DNA of 64,000 bases, from the NCBI RefSeq assembly GCF_015207875.1, contig NZ_JADEVZ010000013.1:1-64000 (forward strand), written 5' to 3'. A program made the translations under genes and the position numbers. The notes beneath the pieces are model-generated. The model ran no database searches and was not told the DNA's origin. It saw only the letters and a program-made list of their open reading frames with translations. Source of the stretch: Dolichospermum sp. LEGE 00240 (GTDB taxonomy: Bacteria > Cyanobacteriota > Cyanobacteriia > Cyanobacteriales > Nostocaceae). Shown here one piece after another: positions 17,411 to 26,200 of the stretch; the first letter of the stretch is position 1; each line of letters opens with the position of its first letter.

Positions 17411-18592
17411 TTATTTGACATATACTCTACCTTTCCATGCGCCTCCACGACCTTGCCAATGTTGTAATGCTGAATCTAATGTCATACAAGTATACATAAA
17501 GGAAATAATGGGTAAGCTAAAAGCAAAAGCGGAGGAGCATTTGTAAAAGCGAATAATGGGGAAGTAAGCAAAAGTCATTAGCAGGTATCCAATGACAGAG
17601 GTGAGGGTAATTGTCCAATTCCCGAATACCAGTCCTAAAATAATTCCTACTGGTGGGACTATATATACTAAGGTCATTCCTAAGAGGCTACCCAGGAGGA
17701 GAAAGGGGGAATAATTTAGTTGTGTATAAGCACTTCTGGCGACCATATCCCATATTGTTTTGAGGGAATCGTAGGGGCGTAAGCTATAGGTTAAGACGCT
17801 AAGTCCTAACCAGATTCTTCCCTTGGTTGATTTGACGGCTTTGGCTAGGGAACAGTCATCAATTAGGGCTTGACGAATAACTTGTAATCCACCAATTCGA
17901 TTGAGGGCTTCTTTGTGAATGAGAATACAACCTCCGGCGGCGGCGGCGATCGCTTTTTTGGGGTTATTTACCCAGGAAAAGGGATAGAGTTTTTGGAAGA
18001 AGAAGACGAAGGCGGGTATTAATAGTTGTTCCCAAAAGCTTTGACAGCGTAATCGTACCATGATGGATACGAGGTCTAATTTCTGGGCTTCGGCTTTGGC
18101 AACTAGGCGGCGGAGGTTACTGGGATGATGTTCTATATCTGCGTCCGTAAGTAAAAAATAGTCGGGTTTTAATAGGCTGGCTGTTTGTACACCTTGTGCC
18201 ATTGCCCATAATTTGCCTGTCCAACCCGGAGGTAATGGGGGGCTGGATATAATCTGTAGTTGCTGGGTTTTGTCGAGGGCGTAGGCTACTCCTTGGGCAA
18301 TGTTGGCTGTACCATCGCTACTTTGATCGTCTACGAGGAAGATGGTGAAGTTACCAGGATAGTCTTGGAGGAGGAGCGATCGCAAGCTAATGGCAATGAC
18401 ATCGGCTTCATTGCGGGCGGGAATGACTACGCACACTGTTGGTAAGGTGTTATTATCAATATCTTTGTCTGGTGTTGCTTCTAATAGGTGATTAATTCGC
18501 CAAAATTGCCCCCAAAATAAGATTAAAAATAACCAAATGACTAAGGATAGAAGGGTCAAACTCAAGATAATTGTTGCCATCACTGTTGCCAT
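17411..18592 (-). CDS. hpnB: Hopene-associated glycosyltransferase HpnB
   Basis: A 393-residue family-2 glycosyltransferase. An N-terminal membrane segment is at ~5-28, the GT-A nucleotide-binding motif VVIPARNEADV at ~54, FLVDDQSSDGT at ~84-94, the DxD-type LTDADIEHHP at ~143, and three or four membrane segments fill the last 110 residues. This architecture and its position head-to-head with squalene-hopene cyclase fit HpnB, proposed to glycosylate hopanoids at the membrane. The two genes diverge from a 141-bp gap and probably share a regulatory region. The HpnB reaction itself is inferred from family and context. Confidence 0.85.
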   Translation of the reverse strand: MATVMATIILSLTLLSLVIWLFLILFWGQFWRINHLLEATPDKDIDNNTLPTVCVVIPARNEADVIAISLRSLLLQDYPGNFTIFLVDDQSSDGTANIAQGVAYALDKTQQLQIISSPPLPPGWTGKLWAMAQGVQTASLLKPDYFLLTDADIEHHPSNLRRLVAKAEAQKLDLVSIMVRLRCQSFWEQLLIPAFVFFFQKLYPFSWVNNPKKAIAAAAGGCILIHKEALNRIGGLQVIRQALIDDCSLAKAVKSTKGRIWLGLSVLTYSLRPYDSLKTIWDMVARSAYTQLNYSPFLLLGSLLGMTLVYIVPPVGIILGLVFGNWTITLTSVIGYLLMTFAYFPIIRFYKCSSAFAFSLPIISFMYTCMTLDSALQHWQGRGGAWKGRVYVK

Positions 18593-18733
18593 ACTCCAAT
18601 TTAAAACTTAAAAAACACATTTAATTGTCACTGACTTGGATAGAATACAATATCTGCTGATTTTGGGGAAGAATTTTCTCGTAATTCGGTTATGTTATTA
18701 AATACTTGAGTTTGGTGCTGAGGTAGGTATTTG

Positions 18734-20662
18734 ATGGAAACACAAGATGGAACAAAAGTCAATAAAGTTGTTGATGCGATCGCGAAGCTGACCGAAGGTA
18801 TCGCCGCCAGTCAAAAACATCTGCTTTCTATTCAAAATCCCGATGGTTATTGGTGGGCAGAGTTAGAATCTAATGTTACCATTACCTCGGAAGCTGTTTT
18901 ACTGCATAAGATTTGGGGAACTGATAAAACCAGACCTTTATATAAAGTTGAAAATTATCTCCGTTCTCAACAGCGAGAACATGGAGGTTGGGAATTGTTT
19001 TATGGTGATGGTGGAGATTTAAGCACAACTGTAGAAGCTTATATGGCTTTGAGGTTGTTAGGTGTACCTGCTACAGACCCAGCATTACTAAAAGCAAAAT
19101 CCCTAATTTTAGCTAAAGGTGGTATTAGCAAAACTCGGATTTTTACGAAGTTACATCTAGCTTTGATTGGCTGTTATAATTGGCGCGGACTGCCTTCTTT
19201 GCCACCTTGGGTAATGTTGGTACCCGATAATTTTTTCTTCAATATTTATGAACTTTCCAGTTGGGCGCGTTCTAGCACTGTACCATTATTAATTGTCTTT
19301 GATCGGAAACCCATCTTTAAAATTGATCAACCAATTAACTTAGATGAATTATATGCTGAAGGTGTGGTAAATGTAGTTTGGGAATTGCCAAAAAATGGTG
19401 ATTGGTCGGATATATTTAACACCCTTGATGATGGGTTTAAATTAGCAGAAAGATTGAATTTTGTACCTTTTAGAAATGAAGGCATTAAAGCCGCAGAAAA
19501 ATGGATTCTAGAACGTCAAGAAGTTACAGGTGATTGGGGGGGAATTATTCCCGCTATGTTAAATTCTCTGTTAGCTTTAAAATGTTTAGATTATGATGCT
19601 AATGATCCAATTATCGAACGGGGTTTAAAAGCAGTTGATAATTTTGCTATTGAAACAGAAAATAGTTACTGTGTTCAACCTTGTGTTTCTCCTGTATGGG
19701 ATACTGCTTGGGCGATTCGGGCTTTAATTGATTCAGGTTTTGCGCCAAATGATGCCGCTATTGTCAAAGCTGGAGAATGGTTAATAGAGAAACAAATTCT
19801 CGATTATGGTGATTGGAATGTCAAAAATAAGCAGGGAAAACCCGGCGCTTGGGCCTTTGAATTTGAAAATCGTTTTTACCCAGATGTGGATGATTCGGCT
19901 GTAGTGGTCATGGCTTTACATCAAGCAAAATTACCAAATGAAGAACTGAAAAAACAAGCTATTAATAGGGCTTTAAATTGGATTGCGACGATGCAATGCA
20001 AACCAGGAGGTTGGGCAGCTTTTGATATTAATAATGATCAAGAATGGCTCAATTATATACCCTATGGTGATCTAAAAGCGATGATTGATCCCAATACTGC
20101 TGATGTCACAGCTAGAGTATTAGAAATGTTGGGGGCTTGTAATTTATCAATTCAACCAAATAATTTAGAAAAAGCTCTAGATTATCTCTTGCAGGAACAA
20201 GAAACAGCAGGTTGTTGGTTTGGACGTTGGGGTGTAAATTACATTTATGGAACTAGCGGCGTTTTATCAGCTTTGGCTTTAATTAATCCTTTAAAATATG
20301 CGGGAAATATCAATCAAGGTGTTAATTGGTTAGTGAAAGTCCAAAATTATGATGGTGGTTGGGGAGAAACTTGTTTTAGTTACAATGATCGTAATTTAAA
20401 AGGAAAAGGTGACAGTACAGCATCCCAAACTGCATGGGCTTTAATTGGGTTAATAGCAGCAGGTGAAGCAACGGGAAAATTAGCTCTTGATAGTATTGAA
20501 AAGGGGATTAATTACCTGTTAGAAACACAAAAATCCGATGGTACTTGGGATGAGATTTACTTTACTGGGACAGGTTTTCCTTGTCATTTTTATTTGAAGT
20601 ATCACCTTTATCAACAGTATTTTCCGTTAATGGCTTTGGGAAGATATCAAGCGATACGTTAG
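18734..20662 (+). CDS. shc: Squalene-hopene cyclase
   Basis: A 642-residue class II triterpene cyclase. The catalytic DxDD motif occurs as DVDDS at residues ~384-388, and QW-type repeats (for example GGWGETCFSYND, DGTWDEIYFTGTGFP) are spread along the chain. It cyclises squalene to hopene or diplopterol at the membrane. Length is typical (about 630-640). A TTG directly precedes the ATG; I take the ATG at 18734, which follows GAGGTAGG. It diverges from hpnB. A hairpin at 20685-20717 follows the stop. Confidence 0.95.
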   Translation: METQDGTKVNKVVDAIAKLTEGIAASQKHLLSIQNPDGYWWAELESNVTITSEAVLLHKIWGTDKTRPLYKVENYLRSQQREHGGWELFYGDGGDLSTTVEAYMALRLLGVPATDPALLKAKSLILAKGGISKTRIFTKLHLALIGCYNWRGLPSLPPWVMLVPDNFFFNIYELSSWARSSTVPLLIVFDRKPIFKIDQPINLDELYAEGVVNVVWELPKNGDWSDIFNTLDDGFKLAERLNFVPFRNEGIKAAEKWILERQEVTGDWGGIIPAMLNSLLALKCLDYDANDPIIERGLKAVDNFAIETENSYCVQPCVSPVWDTAWAIRALIDSGFAPNDAAIVKAGEWLIEKQILDYGDWNVKNKQGKPGAWAFEFENRFYPDVDDSAVVVMALHQAKLPNEELKKQAINRALNWIATMQCKPGGWAAFDINNDQEWLNYIPYGDLKAMIDPNTADVTARVLEMLGACNLSIQPNNLEKALDYLLQEQETAGCWFGRWGVNYIYGTSGVLSALALINPLKYAGNINQGVNWLVKVQNYDGGWGETCFSYNDRNLKGKGDSTASQTAWALIGLIAAGEATGKLALDSIEKGINYLLETQKSDGTWDEIYFTGTGFPCHFYLKYHLYQQYFPLMALGRYQAIR

Positions 20663-20684
20663 TAATAGAAAACATTAAAAAAAT

Positions 20685-20717
20685 AGATCCCCGACTTCTT
20701 TTAGGAGTCGGGGATCT
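20685..20717. terminator. Hairpin after shc
   Basis: Arms AGATCCCCGACTTCT and AGGAGTCGGGGATCT pair with one G-T mismatch, 22 bp after the shc stop. Same family as 5701 and 12968. Confidence 0.6.
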
Positions 20718-20887
20718 GAAATCCCACTTTAGATATATCTCTATCTATTTCTTTAGCATGAAGTTAAGTTAATAATTCAAGTTTAGACTAAAGTAAATTT
20801 ACCACTTTTCTAGAATGACGATACTCAGGCTTTAAACTATTCACGCATAATTATTTTGTTATTGATTTGAATACTGGAGATAAAAAA

Positions 20888-21274
20888 ATGGAATATACCG
20901 AGTTTATAACCCATGTTCAAAGTTTAGCTCAATCGGAATTTCGTGAAGAAGCAGAAGTTGCTACTCGTGCTACTTTGGAAATTATTAAAAAAATTATTCC
21001 TAGTGACGAAAGAGAAGAATTAGCAGCACAAATACCCCAGGAATTGAGAGAATATTTACATGGAGGTGAAACAGAACCTATTCAATCTTTGAATTTACAA
21101 GAATTTATTGAATGTATCAGTAACAAAGAACAGGTAGAACCCACGATAGCCGCTATTCATGTGCGGGCTGTTTTTGCTGTTGTACAACTTGCTGTTTCTC
21201 CAGAAAATTTCCGCAAATTTTATAACTATTTCTCTCATGATTATGAGGAATTATTCACTATCTCACTTGCTTAG
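20888..21274 (+). CDS. DUF2267 protein
   Basis: A 128-residue helical protein (MEYTEFITHVQSLAQ...) with the two-lobed repeat pattern of DUF2267: ATRATLEIIKKIIPSDEREELAAQIP and later IAAIHVRAVFAVVQLAVSPENFRKF. A frame continues upstream to a non-ATG codon, but the ATG at 20888 has GGAG 8 bp upstream and matches the family N-terminus. Function unknown; the family is often linked to stress responses. Independent of neighbours. Confidence 0.85.
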   Translation: MEYTEFITHVQSLAQSEFREEAEVATRATLEIIKKIIPSDEREELAAQIPQELREYLHGGETEPIQSLNLQEFIECISNKEQVEPTIAAIHVRAVFAVVQLAVSPENFRKFYNYFSHDYEELFTISLA

Positions 21275-21306
21275 TTAAAAGAAATTTGCAAGGGGAATAT
21301 TTAAAA

Positions 21307-21335
21307 ATACTCGATTTCTCTACGAAGTCGGGTAT
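21307..21335. terminator. Hairpin after the DUF2267 gene
   Basis: ATACTCGATTTCT / AGAAGTCGGGTAT-type inverted repeat with one mismatch in each arm, 33 bp after the stop. A variant of the hairpin at 6887. Confidence 0.5.
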
Positions 21336-21411
21336 ATTTTTGTTTACTAAATATTGAAAATGAATTACTATAGACACAAAATCATCAAAATTAAAGTTAA
21401 TTTCAGGAATT

Positions 21412-21852
21412 ATGCTGACTTTTACTCAACGTCAACCACCTAATGATGATACTATAGTTACTTTCACTCTTGCGCTGACTGCGGAAGAACGCACTCGTAG
21501 CCGTCATAAATTTGCATTAGCAGATGGTCAAGAGATTTTTTTGCGTTTAGCTAGAGGTACGGTATTAAACGATGGTGATCTTCTCACAGATGAAACTGAA
21601 AGTATTTATATGAGAATTATTGCTAAACAGGAACCTGTTTTAACTGCTTATGCAGAAATTCCTTTATTATTAAGGGCTGCGTATCATTTAGGAAATCGTC
21701 ATGTTCCTGTGGAAATTAATTCTACTTATTTACGCTTATCTCCAGATACGGTTTTAGCTGCTATGTTAATCCAATTGGGGTTAGAAATTAAAGAGGAAGT
21801 TGTACCTTTTCAACCAGAATTAGGGGCTTATGGAAATCACTCTCACACATAG
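21412..21852 (+). CDS. ureE: Urease accessory protein UreE
   Basis: A 146-residue nickel chaperone for urease maturation. Typical motifs are the N-terminal [18 protein letters not shown], the LPRGT-like LARGT, and the peptide-binding core [15 protein letters not shown] with the conserved Ni-binding His. The C-terminal tail GNHSHT is short and only weakly His-rich. First gene of ureE-ureF-ureG; its 3' end overlaps ureF by 23 bp, implying translational coupling. The structural genes ureABC and ureD are not in this window. Confidence 0.93.
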   Translation: MLTFTQRQPPNDDTIVTFTLALTAEERTRSRHKFALADGQEIFLRLARGTVLNDGDLLTDETESIYMRIIAKQEPVLTAYAEIPLLLRAAYHLGNRHVPVEINSTYLRLSPDTVLAAMLIQLGLEIKEEVVPFQPELGAYGNHSHT

Positions 21853-22516
21853 CCATTTTTTGGCGATTTTACAATTAGCAAGTCCAGCTTTACCTGTTGG
21901 TGCATACAGCTATTCGGAAGGGTTGGAAATGTTAATAGAAGATGGTACTATTACTAATGTTGAAAATCTCCAAGATTGGCTAAAATCTGAATTACTTTAT
22001 GGCTCAATTCGCCTAGATGCAGCGATAATGTTGAGGGGTTTTTATGCTGTGAAATCAGGTGATATAGAGGCTTTAAAGCGGTGGAATTTATGGTTGTCAG
22101 CGGCGAGGGATACGGAGGAATTGCGGGCTGCTAGTTGGCAAATGGGACGTTCTCTGATGCAATTATTGGGTAAGCTAGAACCGGATATTTTACCTGTGGT
22201 GAATGCTGTAGGTTATCCTAGTAATTATGCGATCGCTTTTGCGATCGCTTGCGCTCATTGGGATATCAATATTCAAGCCTGTTTATTAGCCTATTTACAT
22301 AGTTGGGCGAATAATTTAATTACTGCTGGTATTAAAATTATTCCTCTGGGACAAACTGCGGGACAGGAGTTATTACTGAGTTTACAATCTTTATTAACTA
22401 TTACTGTGGAGGAAATTTTGACAATGACAGATGATGATTTAGGATGTTGTAATTGGGGTTTGTCTTTAGCGAGTATGCAGCACGAAACCCAGTACACTAG
22501 ATTGTTTAGGAGTTAA
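21830..22516 (+). CDS. ureF: Urease accessory protein UreF
   Basis: A 228-residue all-helical UreF. The start at 21830 lies inside ureE and gives the family N-terminus [23 protein letters not shown]. Other family motifs are [17 protein letters not shown] and AWSNNLITAG-like [18 protein letters not shown]. UreF joins UreD and UreG in the complex that loads nickel into apo-urease. It ends 5 bp before ureG. Contains two HIP1 sites. Confidence 0.93.
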   Translation: MEITLTHSHFLAILQLASPALPVGAYSYSEGLEMLIEDGTITNVENLQDWLKSELLYGSIRLDAAIMLRGFYAVKSGDIEALKRWNLWLSAARDTEELRAASWQMGRSLMQLLGKLEPDILPVVNAVGYPSNYAIAFAIACAHWDINIQACLLAYLHSWANNLITAGIKIIPLGQTAGQELLLSLQSLLTITVEEILTMTDDDLGCCNWGLSLASMQHETQYTRLFRS

Positions 22517-22521
22517 AAATT

Positions 22522-23118
22522 ATGACGGCTTTAAGGGTGGGAGTTGCAGGTCCTGTGGGTTCGGGAAAAACGGCTTTAGTAGATGCTTTATGTAAGGATT
22601 TACGAGAACAATATCAGTTAGCTGTGGTGACAAATGATATCTATACTCAAGAAGATGCTCAATTTTTAGTCCGTTCTCAAGCCTTAGAAAGCGATCGCAT
22701 TTTAGGAGTAGAAACAGGAGGTTGTCCCCATACTGCTATCCGTGAAGATGCTTCTATGAATTTAGCCGCAATTGAACAATTAGAAGAGAAATTTACCAAT
22801 TTAGATTTAGTCTTTTTAGAAAGTGGTGGAGATAATTTAGCGGCTACTTTCAGTCCCGAATTAGTAGATTTAACAATTTATGTCATTGATGTAGCTGCTG
22901 GTGATAAAATTCCCCGCAAAGGTGGTCCAGGTATTACTAAATCTGATTTATTAGTTATTAATAAAACCGATCTTGCTCCCTATGTGGGTGCTGATTTGAA
23001 TATAATGGAAAGAGATGCAAAAAAAATGCGTGGTGATAAACCTTTTGTTTTTACAAATCTGAAAACTCAAACTGGTTTAGGAGATGTTCTTCAATTTGTG
23101 AATGCAGCTATTTGTTAA
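22522..23118 (+). CDS. ureG: Urease accessory GTPase UreG
   Basis: A 198-residue SIMIBI-class GTPase. The P-loop is GPVGSGKT at residues ~10-17, the nickel-binding Cys-Pro-His occurs in [11 protein letters not shown] (~67-77), the switch region is ESGGDNLAA, and the guanine-specificity motif is NKTD (~147-150). It provides GTP-driven nickel delivery to urease with UreE and UreF. Length typical. Third gene of the ureEFG operon. Confidence 0.96.
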   Translation: MTALRVGVAGPVGSGKTALVDALCKDLREQYQLAVVTNDIYTQEDAQFLVRSQALESDRILGVETGGCPHTAIREDASMNLAAIEQLEEKFTNLDLVFLESGGDNLAATFSPELVDLTIYVIDVAAGDKIPRKGGPGITKSDLLVINKTDLAPYVGADLNIMERDAKKMRGDKPFVFTNLKTQTGLGDVLQFVNAAIC

Positions 23119-23709
23119 TTGTTAGAATCAGGATTTACAGGATTAAAGGATTTTCAGAATGTAATTGATTTGCTTTCAGAAACAAACACAGATTTATTAT
23201 ATGGGGTTTGCTGAAAAAGTTGTCTGTGAGGGGAGGTGACAGGTGCTACGCCACGGGGACAGGGAAGGAATTTTCTTCTTTCTTCTTTCTTCTTTTTTTC
23301 TCCTGAACCCTTGGTAGGACATTAACTCTTACCTCTAACCTAGTTCGGTCAAGAACTGAGTCTGGTCAACTAGGCTTTTACAAGCCCTCACTTACCCGAG
23401 TCAAATTTATTTTGACGGGTAATGATCGGAAAAAACTTCTGTTCTTTCCTCCCCTGCCCCCGGTGCCTCTCTTCTCCCCCTACTTGGCTTCACCCGTCAT
23501 TTTCACCTGAGTTCGACATAAGATAATTTTTCGAAAACTGCCCCAAATATGAGTCTCAAACCCTGATAATCTCGTTGAAAAAATCATAACTCTGTTCGCG
23601 TAGCAGAAACTCCGTTCGCGTAGCGTCTCCGAAGGAGAAACTCCTAACACCGAACTCAGGTATTTTCGGGTTGACAGACTACTGGGGTAAAATGACAACT
23701 AACAACTGA
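23119..23709. other. Repeat-filled intergenic region between ureG and lipA
   Basis: No gene. It contains an AATCAGGATTTACAGGATT stretch (23126-23144) like the one at 31498, a GGGTTTGCTGAAAAAGTTGTC segment (~23202-23222) shared with 44452 and 49411, and the MITE copy at 23505-23661. The two genes converge. Confidence 0.6.
23505..23661. mobile_element. MITE family A, copy 2
   Basis: 157 bp with perfect inverted ends ACCTGAGTTCG (23505-23515) and CGAACTCAGGT (23651-23661). ATTTTC flanks both sides (23499-23504, 23662-23667), consistent with target duplication. The internal GTTCGCGTAGC module is partly duplicated. No coding capacity. Confidence 0.8.
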
Positions 23710-24579
23710 CTATCTGGGGTAACGTTTCATTAATTCTCTGACTTGCTCTGCATGATAGGAGCTTCTTGTCAATGGTGAAGAAACAACTTGTAAAAATCCT
23801 AGTTCTTCGCCAAAAGTTTGCCATATTGCAAATTGTTCTGGTGTTATGAAGTTAGATACTTGTAAGTGTTTTTGACTGGGTTGGAGATATTGCCCAATTG
23901 TCAAAATATCACAATCTACTTTTCGTAGGTCTTCCATAACTTGGCGAATTTCTGCATCTGTTTCACCTAAGCCGACCATGATACCAGATTTGGTGTAAGT
24001 GCTGGGAGAAATTTGGCGAGAGCGTTGTAATAATTCCATTGTGCGATCGTAATTTCCCTGGGGACGCACACGGCGATACAAGCGAGGAATGGTTTCTGTA
24101 TTGTGGTTAATTACTTCTGGTTTCCCTTGGAGAATTATTTCTAAAGCTTGCCAATTACCGCATAAATCGGGAATTAATACTTCTATTGTTGTCTGAGGCG
24201 AAACTTCATGAATAGCATTAATACAGTGGACAAACTGAGATGCACCACCATCAGGTAAATCATCTCGGTTAACGGAAGTAATCACGACGTGATTAAGCTG
24301 CATTCGCCGCACTGCTTCCGCTAGTCGTATGGGTTCGGTGGGATCTAAGGCTTGGGGTTTCTTTTCAAAATCAATATCACAGTAAGGACAAGCTCTAGTA
24401 CAGGCTGGCCCCATAATTAAAAATGTGGCAGTACCCGCGTTGAAGCATTCCCCAATATTGGGACAGGAAGCTTCTTCGCAAACGGTATTCAGGGCTAAAT
24501 CCCGCAAAATTTCTTTAACGTTACCAACACGCTCCCATTGAGGCGCTTTCACTCTCAACCAGTCTGGTTTTACAGTCAC
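23710..24579 (-). CDS. lipA: Lipoyl synthase
   Basis: A 289-residue radical-SAM enzyme that inserts two sulfurs into octanoyl-carrier domains. Both clusters are visible: [12 protein letters not shown] (auxiliary cluster, residues ~33-44) and CTRACPYC (SAM cluster, ~59-66). The C-terminal Arg-Ser motif occurs as [10 protein letters not shown]. Length typical. Cyanobacteria often carry two lipA copies; whether this is the only one cannot be seen here. Transcribed alone, convergent with ureEFG. Confidence 0.96.
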   Translation of the reverse strand: MTVKPDWLRVKAPQWERVGNVKEILRDLALNTVCEEASCPNIGECFNAGTATFLIMGPACTRACPYCDIDFEKKPQALDPTEPIRLAEAVRRMQLNHVVITSVNRDDLPDGGASQFVHCINAIHEVSPQTTIEVLIPDLCGNWQALEIILQGKPEVINHNTETIPRLYRRVRPQGNYDRTMELLQRSRQISPSTYTKSGIMVGLGETDAEIRQVMEDLRKVDCDILTIGQYLQPSQKHLQVSNFITPEQFAIWQTFGEELGFLQVVSSPLTRSSYHAEQVRELMKRYPR

Positions 24580-25038
24580 AGTCTACTTTTACCATTTTAG
24601 TTATACAAATCTTATGGTAGCAAGCAAAGACCTTGGAGGCAGATGAAATATTTGTTATTTTATAAGGGAAATGCCGAAAACCCTTGAAGATGTAGCTGAC
24701 TTAGGAAGCTACATCTGTGCTTTAGGCAAGGGATGAAGGCTAGAGGCTTTCCTTTATCCTGCATTGATTTTAATCCATATTCGTGATACAACTATATTGT
24801 CACTAAAGACGTAAAAAGCTACCGAGAGACTCTCGGAAAGTTACGCTTGTCAGATATGATTTCGCCCGCCAGGTCTAACGAAATCAGGGCAAGAACCCAA
24901 ATATTTAAGGCAGTGCCTGAAACTGGGATAACTGAGGGATATAGACTGAAACTCTCTATAGAATCTCCGCGTCTTTAGACCGGAGAGTGTCAAAATGATT
25001 GTGGTAATATTTTTATATAATGAATGCCACTTTTGTGG
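24580..25038. other. Intergenic region upstream of tRNA-Pro with an IS200/IS605-like end
   Basis: No protein gene. The 3' part ends in a hairpin GAATCTCCGCGTCTTTAGAC plus CGGAGAGTGTCAA (24961-24995), which resembles right ends of cyanobacterial IS200/IS605-type elements. A second inverted repeat lies at ~24683-24709 (GATGTAGCTGACTTAGGAAG with CTACATC). Confidence 0.5.
24965..24985. mobile_element. IS200/IS605-type right-end hairpin remnant
   Basis: CTCCG-C-GTCT-TT-AGAC-CGGAG folds into a stem with one bulge, followed by AGTGTCAA. These features are typical of the right end/omega-RNA tail of TnpB-encoding elements. No tnpA or tnpB remains nearby. Assignment is from motif recall. Confidence 0.45.
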
Positions 25039-25112
25039 CGGGATGTGGCGCAGCTTGGTAGCGCACTTCGTTCGGGACGAAGGGGCCGCTGGTTCGAATC
25101 CAGTCATCCCGA
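25039..25112 (+). tRNA. tRNA-Pro (anticodon CGG)
   Basis: A complete cloverleaf. The acceptor CGGGATG pairs with CATCCCG; the D arm is GCGC/GCGC; the anticodon stem CTTCG/CGAAG encloses loop TTCGGGA (anticodon CGG); the T arm GCTGG/CCAGT-type stem carries loop TTCGAAT; discriminator A at 25112. The 3' CCA is not encoded. It contains GGTA followed by GCGCACTTCGTTCGGGA (25061-25077), the apparent target of the homing guide at 25281-25297. Confidence 0.96.
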
Positions 25113-25121
25113 TTGTTGTTT

Positions 25122-25200
25122 TGTCACTTGCCAGATTATTTGACCGCGTTGACAAATTGGTGTCCGTCTTGCCAAATTATTGTCCGCGTTGCCAAATTAC
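25122..25200 (+). mobile_element. Type V-K CRISPR-associated transposon (Cas12k CAST) end with TnsB-type repeats
   Basis: The sequence begins TGT at 25122 and consists of four related units: TGTCACTTGCCAGATTATT (25122), TGACCGCGTTGACAAATTGG (25141), TGTCCGTCTTGCCAAATTAT (25161) and TGTCCGCGTTGCCAAATTAC (25181). The period is exactly 20 bp after the first unit. Terminal TGT and closely spaced repeats of this kind are the TnsB-binding ends of Tn7-like Cas12k transposons. The first base lies 61 bp after the PAM-like GTA at 25058-25060 (61 bases, 25061-25121, in between), inside the 60-66 bp window known for this class. The opposite end was not found in the window. Confidence 0.82.
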
Positions 25201-25280
25201 CTAATCATCATCGTGTATTGGCATTGGAAGCTATTACAATAATAGCTTTTATTTATTGGTATTGCTTCAGTTACGGAAAA

Positions 25281-25313
25281 TCCCGAACGAAGTGCGCCTT
25301 TCAACCCACCTAA
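25281..25313 (-). CRISPR. Delocalised CAST homing guide: truncated CRISPR repeat plus 17-nt tRNA-Pro spacer
   Basis: Read on the minus strand, TTAGGTGGGTTGAAAG (25313-25298) matches the 3' end of Cas12k-type CRISPR repeats (ending GGTGGGTTGAAAG). It is followed by GCGCACTTCGTTCGGGA (25297-25281), identical over 17 bases to 25061-25077 in tRNA-Pro; base 18 differs. The target is preceded by GGTA, fitting the GTN PAM of Cas12k. Type V-K CASTs are known to home to tRNA genes with such single, off-array, short-spacer guides near the transposon end. No array and no tracrRNA are visible. Confidence 0.85.
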
Positions 25314-25323
25314 AATGTTTTAT

Positions 25324-25467
25324 ATGCCTGGGGTTAGCAAGCAAGTTACCAAGATAGCAATTCCTACGGATCACTTTGCGATCGCATCTCTGGATGAAGG
25401 TAAAGCTGTGATTCCCGTATGGTTGGATGTTATTTATCAGCAGTTGGCGGTTAAGCTAAAAATGTGA
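25324..25467 (+). CDS. Short unknown frame inside the CAST remnant
   Basis: A 47-residue frame, MPGVSKQVTKIAIPTDHF... ending AVKLKM, with a HIP1 site in it. I do not recognise it. It has a fairly ordinary amino-acid composition but no clear ribosome binding site, and lies just inside the homing guide. It may be a fragment of a cargo gene or chance. Confidence 0.25.
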   Translation: MPGVSKQVTKIAIPTDHFAIASLDEGKAVIPVWLDVIYQQLAVKLKM

Positions 25468-25480
25468 TGGGTACAATAAA

Positions 25481-25494
25481 TTAGGACTTACGCA
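25481..25494. repeat. Solo IS end TTAGGACTTACGCA
   Basis: The same terminal sequence, in reverse orientation, as the end of the IS fragment at 8270-8283, and similar to the ends of the element at 43537-43660. No transposase is attached. Confidence 0.5.
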
Positions 25495-25653
25495 CTATAC
25501 AAATTAACCATGATGTGAATGAACGAAAATCCGTCGTTTCAGGCTTTAGGCGATTAACTTCTGTTCAATAGCGAACTGCTTGCAGCAGCGCTTCGCTATC
25601 GCTCAAAAATAATCAAAAAATCACGTTAAAATGCCCAAAACCCATACCTCATA

Positions 25654-25893
25654 GTAACCGTTCACGGGGGGTACAAAAAACGCTCTATATGAGATTCCAC
25701 GAAAACAGCATGAAAAACGTTATAGATTTGATTTTTTTAGGTCATTTGAAATTCGCAAAATCTCTATATCGGTCTGCAAATCGTTTTCCAGCCAATTTAA
25801 GAACCATTCGTTAATATGTCAAGTTGCCTGAAAAACCCAACAGACAAAGCTTTCAGGTTTTTTAATAAATTCTCACCCCCTGTGAACGGTTAC
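25654..25893. mobile_element. 240-bp MITE with 19-bp inverted ends
   Basis: Ends GTAACCGTTCACGGGGGGT (25654-25672) and ACCCCCTGTGAACGGTTAC (25875-25893) are inverted repeats with one mismatch. The GTAA terminus recalls IS66-like elements. The interior has no reading frame. Flanks show no clear target duplication. It sits where cas12k would be expected in an intact CAST. Confidence 0.75.
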
Positions 25894-25894
25894 A

Positions 25895-26200
25895 TTAGCA
25901 GTAGCTACTCAAAAAACTTATGAAACTTTGAGCAAAAAGACAAATCAAGATGATATATATGACGATCTAGTAAAAAGACTATTTAAAGATAGATTACATA
26001 AAGCAAATGTTAATCATATCGTTTTTGCTAGACGTGGTAAAACTGCACGAGAAGAAGCACTACAACAAGCTATTAATCAAGCAAAAATAAATTTTGAAAC
26101 AAAATGGAAAATATCTTCCGATAGTACAACTATTATTAAACCCGACCTTCACCCGCAGTTGTATTATATCATTGATATTAAAAACATTCAAATAATGTAA
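25895..26200 (+). pseudogene. C-terminal gene fragment, possibly DUF3800 family
   Basis: An open frame enters directly from the MITE right end (LAVATQKTYETLSKKTNQDD...) and runs to 26200. The region HIVFARRGKTAREEALQQAINQA resembles the late part of DUF3800 proteins. Similarity appears to decay after PDLHPQLYYIID, so both ends are broken. No start codon other than TTG at 25928. Family assignment is tentative. Confidence 0.4.

Noticed and set aside
17238-17546. 102-codon plus-strand frame
   Set aside because: Overlaps the 3' end of hpnB on the other strand and contains dispersed GGAGTCA repeats; no ribosome binding site or recognisable content.
24850-25155. Minus-strand frame containing GMTGFEPAAPSSRTKCATKL
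   Set aside because: This is the antisense translation of the tRNA-Pro gene, a well-known spurious motif, so it is not a protein.
25324-25467. Fragment of Cas12k inside the CAST remnant
   Set aside because: Both strands were read for Cas12k C-terminal motifs and none matched; the strand is also opposite to the expected cas12k.
25654-25893. Far end of the CAST
   Set aside because: Its ends are GTAA, not TGT/ACA, and it has no 20-bp repeats, so it is a separate MITE.
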